Shown here: piece after piece, positions 15,521 through 24,932 of the stretch | Position numbering within the stretch: the first letter of the stretch is position 1 | Layout: the number at the start of each line of letters is the position of its first letter | Origin: Granulosicoccus sp. | GTDB taxonomy: Bacteria; Pseudomonadota; Gammaproteobacteria; Granulosicoccales; Granulosicoccaceae | DNA: 37,693 nucleotides | Direction: 5' to 3' | NCBI GenBank assembly: GCA_023300375.1 | Contig: JALZWO010000108.1 | Location: 1 to 37,693 of the forward strand | Position numbers and translations under genes: made by a program | The notes under the pieces: model-generated | Database searches by the model: none | Told to the model about the DNA's origin: nothing | Seen by the model: the letters and a program-made list of their open reading frames with translations, nothing else

Positions 15521-16396
15521 CTATTGAGAGAGTAGCAAGTCAATAAAAGCCAAAGCCCCACGCGACAAGGTTTTGCCTTTTAAATGCACATACCCTAGCT
15601 GGCGTTGCATGTTCACATTAGCCACTTTAATTTCAACAATGCCGTCGCCAAGCATGTTGGTTGGCAATGCACTCCAGCCTAAGCCAACCGATACCATCAT
15701 TCCAATGGTTTCCAGATAGTTAGTCTCTAAGCTGGTTTCAATGCTCACGTTATAAGGGGCGAGTGCGTCAAGCAAAATATCTCGGGTAACAGTACCGCGA
15801 GCGGGTAGTACCGCACTGTGTTCGCTCAGGGTAGCTGGGCTAATAAGGCCCTCATTAGCGCACTTGTGCAAAGGGTGATCGGTTGCGCACACAATGCCCA
15901 GTGGATCTGGCCAAACAATTTTCGATTCCAATCCGGCATCGATAACTCCGGGTATGGTGACCACTGCCAGTTCGATATCGCCGTTTGCTATCGCGTCGCA
16001 TGCCAGTTCGGAGTCCATGAACAACAAATCCAGCTCGACATGAGGGTAAGCCTGAATAAACGCCTTCAGGATAGGAGGCAGTCGATGTATTCCTACGTGG
16101 TGACTGGTTGCCAATCGCAGGCGTCCACTGACCGAAGCTGAAAAAGTACGCACCTCTTCACTACTGGCATAAATGTCGTTGAGAATGCGTCGTGCGCTGA
16201 TTAGAAATTGCGTGCCGGCTTCAGTGAGTTGGATCGAGCGCCCAAGGCGATCGAATAAATTCACGCCAAGATCCTGCTCCAACGACGCGATACGTTTGCT
16301 GATGGCGGGCTGTGTTATGAACAAGGATTCTGCTGCCACAGAGAAAGAGCGATGTTCGGCGACGGCGACGAAGGCTCTAAGTGAGGGAATGTCCAC
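15521..16396 (-). CDS. LysR-family transcriptional regulator, divergent from leuC
   Basis: This 291-residue regulator has the LysR winged HTH at about residues 3-62 (FVAVAEHRSFSVAAESLFITQPAISKRIASLE) and a substrate-binding domain from about 90 to 290. It starts with GTG; no in-frame ATG precedes it and the next internal Met is far into the protein. A LysR gene in this place, back-to-back with leuC, is what I recall in Pseudomonas. LysR proteins normally bind the divergent intergenic region and respond to a pathway metabolite; control of leuC is therefore likely, with an unknown co-inducer. It is not evidently LeuO, and the effector cannot be read. Confidence 0.9.
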   Translation of the reverse strand: MDIPSLRAFVAVAEHRSFSVAAESLFITQPAISKRIASLEQDLGVNLFDRLGRSIQLTEAGTQFLISARRILNDIYASSEEVRTFSASVSGRLRLATSHHVGIHRLPPILKAFIQAYPHVELDLLFMDSELACDAIANGDIELAVVTIPGVIDAGLESKIVWPDPLGIVCATDHPLHKCANEGLISPATLSEHSAVLPARGTVTRDILLDALAPYNVSIETSLETNYLETIGMMVSVGLGWSALPTNMLGDGIVEIKVANVNMQRQLGYVHLKGKTLSRGALAFIDLLLSQ

Positions 16397-16429
16397 TGGT
16401 AAGCTATTACTATATGGAATATGTTTAAT

Positions 16430-16471
16430 AATAATTATGAATTGGAGTTATTTCAAGTCTGTCGATATACT
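16430..16471 (+). promoter_or_regulatory. Candidate leuC promoter and LysR binding site
   Basis: AATAA (16430-16434) and TTATT (16448-16452) form an interrupted dyad of LysR type in a very AT-rich 102-base divergent gap. TTGGAG (16442-16447) and TATACT (16466-16471) could serve as -35 and -10 with an 18-base spacer. AT-richness makes chance dyads likely. Confidence 0.35.
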
Positions 16472-16498
16472 GGAGCTAGATAAATGGGAGTAAGTGGC

Positions 16499-17902
16499 AT
16501 GGCTGGAAAAACACTCTACGACAAGGTATGGGATGCGCATCTGGTGCATCAGCAGGAAGATGGCACTGTGCTCCTGTACATAGACAGACATTTGGTGCAC
16601 GAGGTAACGTCGCCACAAGCGTTTGAGGGATTGCAGCTTGCCGGAAGACAGCCTTGGCGCACATCATCCATGCTGGCCGTCGCTGATCATAATGTGCCTA
16701 CTACCGATCGGGCAAATGGAATTGAAGATCCCGTCTCGCGTCTGCAAATAGAGACACTAGATGCGAATTGCGAAAAATTTGGGGTTACCGAATTCAAAAT
16801 GAATGATTTGCGCCAAGGCATTGTGCATGTTATCGGTCCCGAGCAAGGAGCTACGTTGCCAGGTATGACGGTGGTATGTGGTGATTCCCACACATCGACA
16901 CACGGTGCTTTTGGGGCCTTGGCCTTCGGCATTGGCACCTCTGAGGTGGAGCACGTCATGGCCACGCAAACCTTATTGCAAAAAAAGTCACGAAACATGT
17001 TGATCAGTGTTGATGGCCAGGTAGGACCTGGAGTCACAGCCAAAGATATCGTGCTGGCCATTATCGGTAAGATCGGCACAGCTGGAGGTAATGGCTACAC
17101 GATAGAATTTGCTGGCGAGGCTATTCAAGCGCTGTCGATGGAAGGACGTATGAGTGTATGCAATATGTCTATTGAGGCGGGCGCTCGGGCAGGTATGGTC
17201 GCGGTTGATCGCACCACTATTGAATACCTTAAAAATCGTCCCTTCTCACCTTCCAAAGAACACTGGGAACAAGCTGAAGCAGCCTGGCTGGATCTGCAGT
17301 CTGACGACGATGCCGTGTTTGATGAAATTGTGCGTATTGATGCAGCCTCGATCGAACCACAGGTCTCTTGGGGTACATCACCGGAGATGGTAACGTCTGT
17401 GAATGGTTATGTGCCTGATCCGCAGGCTGATGAATTTGAAGCCAAGCGAGAGGGTTACTCACGCGCGCTTGAGTATATGGATTTAGCAGCTGCAACGCCT
17501 ATCACCGAGATCAAGCTCGATCGGGTCTTTATTGGTTCATGCACGAATTCACGTATTGAAGATTTGCGTGCTGCAGCAGCTGTTATCAAAGAGCGTAAGG
17601 TGGCAACTTCCATCAAGCAAGCACTGGTTGTTCCGGGGTCAGGCTTGGTAAAGCAACAAGCAGAGAAAGAAGGTTTAGATAAAGTGTTTCTGGATGCGGG
17701 TTTTGAATGGCGTGAACCTGGGTGTTCTATGTGTTTGGCTATGAACGCGGACCGTCTCGAGGCAGGGGAGCGTTGTGCGTCCACGTCCAATAGGAATTTT
17801 GAGGGACGTCAGGGACAAGGGGGGCGCACGCATTTGGTGAGTCCAGCCATGGCCGCTGCCGCTGCTATAGCCGGGCATTTTGTTGATGTGCGTAGTTTCT
17901 AA
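16499..17902 (+). CDS. leuC: 3-isopropylmalate dehydratase large subunit
   Basis: LeuC with LeuD isomerises 2-isopropylmalate to 3-isopropylmalate in leucine synthesis. The 467-residue protein is full length and closely follows known LeuC from [16 protein letters not shown] onward ([52 protein letters not shown]). The [4Fe-4S] ligands are Cys348 (GSCTN), Cys409 and Cys412 (GCSMC). I chose the ATG at 16499: a GGGAG Shine-Dalgarno sits 8 bases before it and homologues begin there, whereas the ATG at 16484 adds five residues and has that same GGGAG inside its own codons. It heads the leu genes, with leuD 24 bases downstream. Confidence 0.97.
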   Translation: MAGKTLYDKVWDAHLVHQQEDGTVLLYIDRHLVHEVTSPQAFEGLQLAGRQPWRTSSMLAVADHNVPTTDRANGIEDPVSRLQIETLDANCEKFGVTEFKMNDLRQGIVHVIGPEQGATLPGMTVVCGDSHTSTHGAFGALAFGIGTSEVEHVMATQTLLQKKSRNMLISVDGQVGPGVTAKDIVLAIIGKIGTAGGNGYTIEFAGEAIQALSMEGRMSVCNMSIEAGARAGMVAVDRTTIEYLKNRPFSPSKEHWEQAEAAWLDLQSDDDAVFDEIVRIDAASIEPQVSWGTSPEMVTSVNGYVPDPQADEFEAKREGYSRALEYMDLAAATPITEIKLDRVFIGSCTNSRIEDLRAAAAVIKERKVATSIKQALVVPGSGLVKQQAEKEGLDKVFLDAGFEWREPGCSMCLAMNADRLEAGERCASTSNRNFEGRQGQGGRTHLVSPAMAAAAAIAGHFVDVRSF

Positions 17903-17926
17903 GCTCACTATTCCCGGAGAAATATC

Positions 17927-18574
17927 ATGAAAGAATTTACTAAATTGACGGGTTTGGCAGTACCTTTGTTGCGTGCCAACGTAGACACTGACGCTATCAT
18001 CCCCAAGCAATTTCTCAAGTCCATTAAGCGTTCGGGTTTTGGCGTCAATTTGTTTGATGAGTGGCGCTACAAGGATGCAGGCTTTCCTGGTCAGGACTCA
18101 GCGTCGCGCCAGCCCAATCCTGATTTCGTTTTAAATAAACCGCGTTACGCTGGTGCGCAGGTACTCATCGCAGGCGAAAATTTTGGCTGTGGTTCGTCCC
18201 GAGAGCATGCTGTGTGGGCGCTGGACGACTATGGTTTCCGAACAGTCATAGCCCCCGGTTTTGCTGATATCTTTAACAACAACTCATTCAAGAGTGGCTT
18301 GCTGCCTGTTGTACTCGATAAGCACATTGTTGAACAGTTAGGTGAAGAGTGTGAGGCTGTTGAAGGGTACTCGCTGGCTATTGACTTACAAGAGCAAACC
18401 GTCACTACGCCCAGCAATGAGGTGTTCAAGTTTGAGGTTGATGAGTTCCGCAAACATTGCCTGCTCAACGGTTTTGATGATATCGAGCTCACTCTACAAC
18501 AACGCTTTCGCATTGAAGAGTATGAGGTTAAGCGTCGCCAATCAGCGCCTTGGCTTTTTAATACCTCCTCATGA
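17927..18574 (+). CDS. leuD: 3-isopropylmalate dehydratase small subunit
   Basis: This 215-residue swivelling domain completes the LeuCD enzyme. The N-terminus carries the substrate-loop region [13 protein letters not shown] (about 19-31), followed by [17 protein letters not shown] (about 86-102) and [17 protein letters not shown]. Length is normal for the bacterial LeuD class. A good Shine-Dalgarno (GGAG) lies before the ATG. Its stop overlaps the start of the GST-family gene in an ATGA, so that unrelated-looking gene is coupled to leucine synthesis. Confidence 0.97.
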   Translation: MKEFTKLTGLAVPLLRANVDTDAIIPKQFLKSIKRSGFGVNLFDEWRYKDAGFPGQDSASRQPNPDFVLNKPRYAGAQVLIAGENFGCGSSREHAVWALDDYGFRTVIAPGFADIFNNNSFKSGLLPVVLDKHIVEQLGEECEAVEGYSLAIDLQEQTVTTPSNEVFKFEVDEFRKHCLLNGFDDIELTLQQRFRIEEYEVKRRQSAPWLFNTSS

Positions 18575-19221
18575 AGCTTGTCATTGGTAACAAGAATTAT
18601 TCGTCGTGGTCGTTACGCCCTTGGTTACTCATGCACCATGCGGGGTTTAGCTTCAAAGAAATTAATGTGTCTCTGTTTACCGATGAAGGCACAAAACTTT
18701 TAGAAGAGTGGTGTCCTGCCAAGCGGGTGCCAGTGTTGCATGATGGGCCTTTGGTACTTTGGGATTCTCTAGCGATTTGCGAATACATTGCGGACAAGGC
18801 TACAACCATGTCACTGTGGCCTGAGCGAGCAGACGAACGTGCGAGAGCGCGAGCTGTTAGCGCAGAAATGCATGCAGGCTTCGCTGATATGCGTAGTAGC
18901 ATGCCAATGAATTGTCGACGTATAGTTAAAGGTTTCAAGCCATCACTTGAAGCGCAAATCGACATCAACCGCATTGTGCAACTCTTTGAAGACGCGTTGC
19001 AAACCAGTGGTGGTCCATGGTTGTTTGGGCATTACACGGTAGCTGACGCTATGTATGCACCAGTTGCATCGCGTTTTCAAACCTATCAGATCAAATTACC
19101 GGTTTTATCTCAGGCTTATGTAGATCGAATGCTGAGCGATCAGCCCATGCAAGATTGGTATGTGGCCGCGCGAGAGGAAACTGCCGTTATCGAAAAATCA
19201 GAGATTGAAGATGTCAACTAG
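18571..19221 (+). CDS. Glutathione S-transferase family protein embedded in the leucine genes
   Basis: This 216-residue protein has an N-terminal thioredoxin-like GST domain ([20 protein letters not shown]; Ser11/Ser12 at the usual catalytic position) with the cis-Pro motif RVPVLHDG and the glutathione-binding [11 protein letters not shown] helical C-terminal domain follows (about 90-205). Cytoplasmic GSTs of this kind conjugate or reduce electrophiles with glutathione. It overlaps leuD by 4 bases and runs 11 bases into leuB, so it is translated with both. In Pseudomonas I recall a methyltransferase-type gene at this spot, so the slot varies. A role in protecting the pathway or its iron-sulfur enzyme is possible but purely inferred. 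Confidence 0.9.
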   Translation: MKLVIGNKNYSSWSLRPWLLMHHAGFSFKEINVSLFTDEGTKLLEEWCPAKRVPVLHDGPLVLWDSLAICEYIADKATTMSLWPERADERARARAVSAEMHAGFADMRSSMPMNCRRIVKGFKPSLEAQIDINRIVQLFEDALQTSGGPWLFGHYTVADAMYAPVASRFQTYQIKLPVLSQAYVDRMLSDQPMQDWYVAAREETAVIEKSEIEDVN

Positions 19222-20305
19222 AAAAATAGTCGTTTTACCCGGTGACGGAATTGGCCCTGAGATCATTGCTCAGGCAAGCCGTGTACTAGATGAAATCAAT
19301 ACGACACATCAGTTAAATCTGACAACACAAACCTGTTTGTTTGGTGGGGCTGCCTACGATACAACAGGTACACCGTTGCCTGATGACACCTTGGCAGCCT
19401 GCCGCGATGCAGACGCCATTCTTCTAGGCGCTATTGGTGGGCCTCAGTATGATGCAGCCCCGCGTGAGTTAAGGCCTGAGCGTGGTTTGTTGGGTATTCG
19501 TTCTGAACTAAAGCTTTTCGCCAATTTGCGCCCAGCCATGCTTTACCCTGAACTCGCCTCTGCGTCATCGCTCAAGTCTGAGTTAGTGGCTGGGCTTGAT
19601 CTGATGATTGTTCGTGAGCTCACGGGTGGTATCTATTTTGGTCAGCCTCGTGGCATCGAAGAGCGCGATGGGGAGCGCGTCGGTTTCAATACCATGGTGT
19701 ACAAGGAATCGGAAATCCGCCGAATTGCTATCCGTGCGTTTGAAATTGCCCGTCAACGTGGGTCGCGTTTGTGTTCGGTAGATAAGGCTAACGTACTTGA
19801 AGTGTCGGAGCTGTGGCGTGAAATAGTCATTGATGTATCTAAAGACTACAGCGACGTGGAGCTGACCCACTTATATGTGGACAACGCCGCTATGCAGTTA
19901 ATAAAGGCGCCTAAACAGTTCGATGTCATGGTGACAAGTAACTTGTTTGGAGATGTTCTGTCTGATGCTGCAGCAATGCTAACTGGCTCTATTGGTATGT
20001 TGCCATCCGCATCGCTGGATAAGGATGGAAAAGGTATGTACGAGCCTATTCACGGTTCAGCACCTGATATCGCTGGCCAGAACGTTGCCAATCCGTTAGC
20101 CACTATCTTGTCGGTGGCTATGATGCTTCGCTACACGTTAAACGAGCCTGTTGCAGCCAGCGACATTGAGTCTGCAGTGTCTGCGGTGATACGTGAGGGT
20201 TATCGATGCGCGGATATAGCCACCGGCGCAACGTCTGAAAGAACCGTCAATACTACTGAAATGGGCGATGCTGTAATGGCTGCCCTTAACAAAGGAGAGC
20301 AGTGA
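19211..20305 (+). CDS. leuB: 3-isopropylmalate dehydrogenase
   Basis: LeuB oxidatively decarboxylates 3-isopropylmalate with NAD+ to give 2-oxoisocaproate after loss of CO2. The 364-residue protein starts [15 protein letters not shown], with substrate arginines in [25 protein letters not shown], the Lys/Asp metal site ([32 protein letters not shown]) and the NAD site [11 protein letters not shown] chose the ATG at 19211 inside the end of the GST gene; the longer in-frame start at 19160 adds 17 residues not seen in the family. The asd gene begins 4 bases after its stop. Confidence 0.97.
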   Translation: MSTRKIVVLPGDGIGPEIIAQASRVLDEINTTHQLNLTTQTCLFGGAAYDTTGTPLPDDTLAACRDADAILLGAIGGPQYDAAPRELRPERGLLGIRSELKLFANLRPAMLYPELASASSLKSELVAGLDLMIVRELTGGIYFGQPRGIEERDGERVGFNTMVYKESEIRRIAIRAFEIARQRGSRLCSVDKANVLEVSELWREIVIDVSKDYSDVELTHLYVDNAAMQLIKAPKQFDVMVTSNLFGDVLSDAAAMLTGSIGMLPSASLDKDGKGMYEPIHGSAPDIAGQNVANPLATILSVAMMLRYTLNEPVAASDIESAVSAVIREGYRCADIATGATSERTVNTTEMGDAVMAALNKGEQ

Positions 20306-20309
20306 GCTC

Positions 20310-21332
20310 ATGAGTAAGATATATGATATAGCAGTGGTTGGAGCTACGGGCGCCGTGGGTGAAACAATGTTAAATATTCTCGCCGAGCGAAAATTTCCAG
20401 TTGGCAATGTTTATCCACTGGCGAGTCAGCGCTCTGCGGGAAAGCGTGTTGCGTTTGGAGACAAGCAACTTGTTGTGCAGGATCTGAAGACGTTTGATTT
20501 TTCGCAAGTACAGATCGGTTTGTTTTCACCAGGCGCGTCAGTGTCAAAAGAATATGCGCCGAAAGCTGCGGCCGCGGGTTGTATTGTCATAGATAACACA
20601 TCGCAATTTCGTTATGACGATGACAAGCCATTGGTTATTCCTGAGGTCAATGCGCACGCGTTGGGTAAGTACAAGGACACCAATATTATTGCTAACCCAA
20701 ACTGTTCAACTATTCAAATGCTAGTGGCGCTAAAGCCTTTACACGATGCCTTCAAAATCACCAGGATTAACGTGTGTACCTACCAAGCGGTATCTGGAAC
20801 AGGTAAAGAGGCAATTGAAGAATTAGGCTCTCAAACAGCGCGTTTGTTGAATGGTTTGCCCGTTGAGCCATCGGTCTATCCTAAACAAATTGCGTTTAAT
20901 GCTATCCCGCATATCGACGATTTCCAAGACAACGGGTACACCAAAGAAGAGATGAAAATGGTGTGGGAAACTCATAAGATTATGGAGGATAGTTCTATTG
21001 CAGTTAACCCGACCTGCGTACGGATTCCTGTTTTCTTTGGTCACTCTGAAGCTGTACATATAGAAACAGAAAAACCGATAAGTGCAAAACAGGCCCGAGA
21101 ATTGCTCGAGCAAGCACCAGGCGTAGTAGTAATGGACAAGCGCGAAGACGGTGGCTACCCCACAGCGGTTTCTGAATCAACGGGTACCGATGCGGTTTTT
21201 GTAGGGCGTATTCGTGAAGATATAAGTACTGCTAACGGGTTAAATCTTTGGGTTGTCTCAGACAACGTTCGTAAAGGTGCAGCTCTTAATAGCGTGCAGA
21301 TAGCCGAAACTCTTGTTCAAAACTACTTGTAA
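20310..21332 (+). CDS. asd: Aspartate-semialdehyde dehydrogenase
   Basis: Asd reduces beta-aspartyl phosphate to aspartate semialdehyde with NADPH, feeding lysine/diaminopimelate, threonine and methionine synthesis. The 340-residue enzyme has the NADP motif VVGATGAVGETML at the N-terminus, the catalytic Cys132 in NPNCSTIQ, the active-site His245 in FGHSEAVH and a C-terminal DNVRKGAALNSVQIAE. This is the form found outside the enterics. It lies 4 bases after leuB; an AAGGAG Shine-Dalgarno lies inside the end of leuB, somewhat far upstream. Clustering with the leu genes is conserved in gammaproteobacteria. Confidence 0.97.
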   Translation: MSKIYDIAVVGATGAVGETMLNILAERKFPVGNVYPLASQRSAGKRVAFGDKQLVVQDLKTFDFSQVQIGLFSPGASVSKEYAPKAAAAGCIVIDNTSQFRYDDDKPLVIPEVNAHALGKYKDTNIIANPNCSTIQMLVALKPLHDAFKITRINVCTYQAVSGTGKEAIEELGSQTARLLNGLPVEPSVYPKQIAFNAIPHIDDFQDNGYTKEEMKMVWETHKIMEDSSIAVNPTCVRIPVFFGHSEAVHIETEKPISAKQARELLEQAPGVVVMDKREDGGYPTAVSESTGTDAVFVGRIREDISTANGLNLWVVSDNVRKGAALNSVQIAETLVQNYL

Positions 21333-21363
21333 GCGCTCATCTGTATGGTAATTGGTGCGATAA

Positions 21364-21392
21364 TTGTCTTTACAGGATAGCGTTGGTATAGT
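21364..21392 (+). promoter_or_regulatory. Predicted fimV promoter
   Basis: TTGTCT (21364-21369) and TATAGT (21387-21392) are 17 bases apart in the 133-base asd-fimV gap. Transcription would begin near 21399, about 67 bases before the GTG start. This is the one plausible internal promoter seen between leuC and truA. Confidence 0.55.
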
Positions 21393-21465
21393 TAATGGTG
21401 CTGTGTTTTGGGTGAGTTAATACCTAACGTACTCAGCATACAAGACATCAGATCGGGAAAAATAC

Positions 21466-24400
21466 GTGCGAAAACTTGCAACAGCAGCAGCGGTTAGCTT
21501 AGCTTTGGCCTCTAGCGGGGCGTTTGGTCTCGGTTTAGGCGATATCGAAATGACATCTGCGCTCAATCAGCCGATGAGTGCGGAGATACAGCTGACCTCA
21601 GTTCAGCCTGGCGAGCTTGACGAGCTAATAGTGCAGCTCGCATCTGCTGAGGCATTCGAAAGAGCGGGTATTGAGCGCACCCCGGTGCTAACCGATCTTC
21701 AATTTTCTGTGGTTCAGAGCTTTGGTGAACCAGTCATAAGAGTTGTGAGCTCGCAGCCCATCGTTGAGCCATTCTTGAACTTCCTGGTTGAAGTTGATTG
21801 GCCTCAAGGGCGTATGGTGCGTGAGTACACTGTGTTACTCGATCCGCCAGTCTTGTTATCTCCAAGCGCTAGCGAGCGAAATACTGCAGCCGATCAACCG
21901 GCACTTGTGGGTGGTGGCGATTCAGCCTTAATCGTTCCTACACCTATTCAGCGTGACGAAATTGCGCCTGAAGAAGGATTTGTAGTTGGGTTAGGCGATC
22001 TTGAAGACACGGCGAGCGAGTCTGTGTTGTCCCTCGACGAGGCAGCCAACGGTGAGCTCGTTTCGCTAGAGAGTCTAGGCGATGCACCAGCAATTGATTC
22101 GCCAGCTGATGGGTTTGGTGGTGGCGAAATTGTTTCCCTTTCAGATCTGGGTGCGCCAAACACAGATGCACGAGCCAACGGATTTCAGGTAGGTGGTACT
22201 GAAAACACACAAGAAATTAACGACGATTTTGAATTTAGTGATGGTTCTACCATCGTTTCGCTCGATGGGCTCGAAGCGTCAGCACCGTCATCGACATCAT
22301 CTGCATCAACTACATCATCTGCATTGACCGCCGGCGCAGGTGGCGCCTCGCAAGTTACTGTCGAACAGGGAGACACTTTGTTCGAAATTGCGCAGGACAA
22401 CTTATCGGGTGGTTCAACCGTTCAACAGATGATGCTCGCAATGCTTGCAGCGAATGAGTCCGCTTTCATCAATAACAACATTAACCTGGTTCGTGCAGGG
22501 GCTATTTTGCGTGTCCCTGATGCTAATGAAGTGAATACCCTGACTCAAGGCCAAGCGCTCGCCGCTATTGGAGAGCAAAACCAATTGTGGCAGGAATACC
22601 GCGATAACTTGCGTGCTCAGGCAGGTACTCAAGTGGCACAGAATATTGCACCTCAAGAAACGGCTGTTGTCGAAGAAGAGAGCGTCGCAGACCCAGCTAC
22701 GCTTGCAGGGTTATCGAACGAAGCTCGAGCCATACTTGACAGTGCTCGTGCAGAAGTTCTTGACCGAGAAGAGTTACGAATTATCGCTGACAGCGCACCG
22801 ACTAGCACATCCGCTAGTGCAACAGCTGATGAAACAACAGAAAGTAACGACGAAGCTCGCATTGGTGAGGTGAACCGTAAGCTTCAACTTGCTAGAGAAG
22901 ACTTGGCAGCCAGTCGCTTGCTGGCCACCGAGCTTGGCGATCAGGTCGGTGATCTGGAGAGCACCACCGAAAACCTTGATGCAATGGTTTCTTTGCGTCA
23001 AAACGAAGTTGCACGCTTAGAAGCGCAACTTGCACAGGCGGATGCTGCCGCTGAAGCGGGCGATGTTGCAGGGGCAGATATTGTTGCAGAGGCGGGTGAT
23101 GCTGCTGAGTCTGCTGCTTCTGATGTACTTGCCGACGCTTCAGACGCAATTTCTCAAGCACAAGAATCAGCAGAAGAGGCTGTCGGGGCAGTTGTTGATA
23201 CAGGTAACAATGCACTAACCGAAGCTGGCGAAACCTTAGGAGAGGTTGAGCTATTCGACGACGAGGGTGACACGCCAGCGCAAACCGCCGAAGCAGGAGC
23301 CGAAGCCGAAACCGAAGCCGAAGCCGAAGCCGAAGCAGTGGCAGCTGCATCAGGTGCAGAAAATACGCAAGCCTGGTACCAGACTATCCTTGAAGATCCA
23401 AAGCGATTGTCTATCATCGGGGTCGGTGCATTAGGCCTACTGGGTGTTGTTGGAACATTGCTGTTCCGTCGCAAAAGACGTGAGCCAGAAGAGTCAGATT
23501 TTGGCGGGTTTGATGAAGCAGAATTTCACGGTACCGAGCCGCAGGCTGCAGCAGCGGCTGGTGGAGCAAGTCGTTTAGATGCAACAGAGGAATTCAATGC
23601 AGCTGGAGCAGGTGCTGTAGGCGCAGCTGGCGTTGCAGGAGCTGCTGCGGTAGGTGGGGTTGCAGCCAGTTTTGGTGATCAAAGTGATGAGGCGCTGGAT
23701 GCGATGGACGACTCATTTGCCAATAGCATCGCATCCGACGGGGCAGATTTTAATTCGCCGGTGAACGGGCCAGCTCCCGTTGTACCTGAGTTCGAGGAAT
23801 CGATTGCTAACAAGGCCGATGCCTTGGACAAAGATGACACTATCTCTGAAGTTGACGTCTATCTTGCTTACGGATTGCATGGTCAAGCTGAAGAGTTGCT
23901 TACTAAGGCAGTTGAGCGCAAGCCAGACAACGAAGAGTATGCTCATAAATTGCTGCAGACCTATCATGCACAAGGAAATGCTGAGGCTTTCCATGGTTCG
24001 GCAACTGAATTTTATCAGCGGTTTGGTGGTGAGCAAAATCCCCAGTGGTCGGGTATTGCGGCTATGGGTGCGGAGCTAAAACCAGGTGACGCTTTGTATG
24101 CGGGTGGTATGGGCTCAGTGACGAATGTAGCCACTGGCGACTCGGGCGAGTTTATGCTCGACGACGATGATTTTTCGGCGGCTCTTAGCAGCGATGACGC
24201 CTCAGGTAGCGTCTCTCGAGAATTTGGTGGGGTGGCGCTCGGTGGTGCTGCAGGTGCATTGGGTATCACTGCAGCTGCAGCTGCAGCTGCCGCTGACGAT
24301 TCGGTTGATGAGACAGCCCTGATGGACGAAAGTCTTGATCCGGCATTCGCGTTTGATGAAGCCGATCTTGAAGCCACAGGCGACTTCTCGGCTATCACCG

Positions 24401-24906
24401 ATGAGCTGCTTAGTGAAAATTCAATCGGTGAAGCAACCGACTCTACGCTAGACAACGAGAGCTTGGAATTTCCAAGTTTTGACGACACAGGAGTATCAGC
24501 CGACGATACGCTAGATGAGCTGTCAGAAACATCTGCTCTAGACCCTTTCTCAGAAGAGGCTCTCTCTTTGGACGAGCTAGAGGGATTAAGCGAGTCAGTT
24601 GACGACCTGACTCTGGATATTGACCAGCTGTCAGGAGATATGGAACTTGATAGCTCGGAATTGCTCAGTTCAGATTTGATGGAGCTGGACATGCCTGATC
24701 TCACTTCTGAAAATGAACTCACACTGGATTCCTCGGGAGCTCTAGGCGACAGCCCTAACGATATGGGCACCATGCTAGATTTGGCAAAAGCCTATATCGA
24801 CATGGGCGATAAGGATTCAGCCAGCAGTGCATTGGGTGAAATTGTTAAAAGCGGCAGTCCAGAGCAGGTCACTGAAGCAGAAAGCCTGCTTCGCAATATT
24901 TCATAA
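21466..24906 (+). CDS. fimV: FimV-family inner-membrane/peptidoglycan-binding polar protein
   Basis: FimV organises cell-pole functions such as type IV pilus assembly and twitching. This 1146-residue homologue begins with GTG and a signal peptide, then the conserved periplasmic FimV N-terminal domain (GLGLGDIEMTSALNQPMSAEI through about residue 130). A serine/acid-rich linker with repeated VSL-x-x-L motifs covers about 172-272. A LysM domain is at about 295-348 (VEQGDTLFEIAQDN), then a coiled-coil region (about 465-525), a Glu-Ala hexapeptide-like tract (about 608-623) and one membrane helix (about 647-667, stopped by RRKRR). The cytoplasmic half is very acidic, with a TPR-like segment (about 794-850) and the conserved C-terminal FimV domain (about 1100-1146, DLAKAYIDMGDKDSA). 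The full domain order supports the name strongly. Confidence 0.95.
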   Translation: MRKLATAAAVSLALASSGAFGLGLGDIEMTSALNQPMSAEIQLTSVQPGELDELIVQLASAEAFERAGIERTPVLTDLQFSVVQSFGEPVIRVVSSQPIVEPFLNFLVEVDWPQGRMVREYTVLLDPPVLLSPSASERNTAADQPALVGGGDSALIVPTPIQRDEIAPEEGFVVGLGDLEDTASESVLSLDEAANGELVSLESLGDAPAIDSPADGFGGGEIVSLSDLGAPNTDARANGFQVGGTENTQEINDDFEFSDGSTIVSLDGLEASAPSSTSSASTTSSALTAGAGGASQVTVEQGDTLFEIAQDNLSGGSTVQQMMLAMLAANESAFINNNINLVRAGAILRVPDANEVNTLTQGQALAAIGEQNQLWQEYRDNLRAQAGTQVAQNIAPQETAVVEEESVADPATLAGLSNEARAILDSARAEVLDREELRIIADSAPTSTSASATADETTESNDEARIGEVNRKLQLAREDLAASRLLATELGDQVGDLESTTENLDAMVSLRQNEVARLEAQLAQADAAAEAGDVAGADIVAEAGDAAESAASDVLADASDAISQAQESAEEAVGAVVDTGNNALTEAGETLGEVELFDDEGDTPAQTAEAGAEAETEAEAEAEAVAAASGAENTQAWYQTILEDPKRLSIIGVGALGLLGVVGTLLFRRKRREPEESDFGGFDEAEFHGTEPQAAAAAGGASRLDATEEFNAAGAGAVGAAGVAGAAAVGGVAASFGDQSDEALDAMDDSFANSIASDGADFNSPVNGPAPVVPEFEESIANKADALDKDDTISEVDVYLAYGLHGQAEELLTKAVERKPDNEEYAHKLLQTYHAQGNAEAFHGSATEFYQRFGGEQNPQWSGIAAMGAELKPGDALYAGGMGSVTNVATGDSGEFMLDDDDFSAALSSDDASGSVSREFGGVALGGAAGALGITAAAAAAAADDSVDETALMDESLDPAFAFDEADLEATGDFSAITDELLSENSIGEATDSTLDNESLEFPSFDDTGVSADDTLDELSETSALDPFSEEALSLDELEGLSESVDDLTLDIDQLSGDMELDSSELLSSDLMELDMPDLTSENELTLDSSGALGDSPNDMGTMLDLAKAYIDMGDKDSASSALGEIVKSGSPEQVTEAESLLRNIS
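23287..23334 (+). repeat. GCCGAA hexanucleotide tandem repeat inside fimV
   Basis: Eight hexamer units, six exact GCCGAA and two one- or two-base variants, encode an Ala-Glu tract just outside the membrane helix. Because the unit is 6 bases, copy-number change would alter spacer length without frameshift. Confidence 0.8.
24271..24290 (+). repeat. GCAGCT tandem repeat encoding poly-alanine in fimV
   Basis: Three GCAGCT units plus a partial one encode part of a run of alanines in the cytoplasmic linker. It is also a PvuII/PstI-type palindromic run and could form slipped structures. Confidence 0.7.
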
Positions 24907-24932
24907 CCCGGATGACTTGATGTGCGGTTGAT

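Noticed and set aside
22892-23350. 152-codon Arg/Leu/Gln-rich open frame antisense to fimV
   Set aside because: It is the reverse frame of the GCCGAA and alanine-rich repeats, with repetitive low-complexity product.
24015-24773. 252-codon serine-rich open frame antisense to fimV
   Set aside because: It is the reverse reading of the Asp/Glu/Ser-rich FimV C-terminal half; long antisense frames are expected there.
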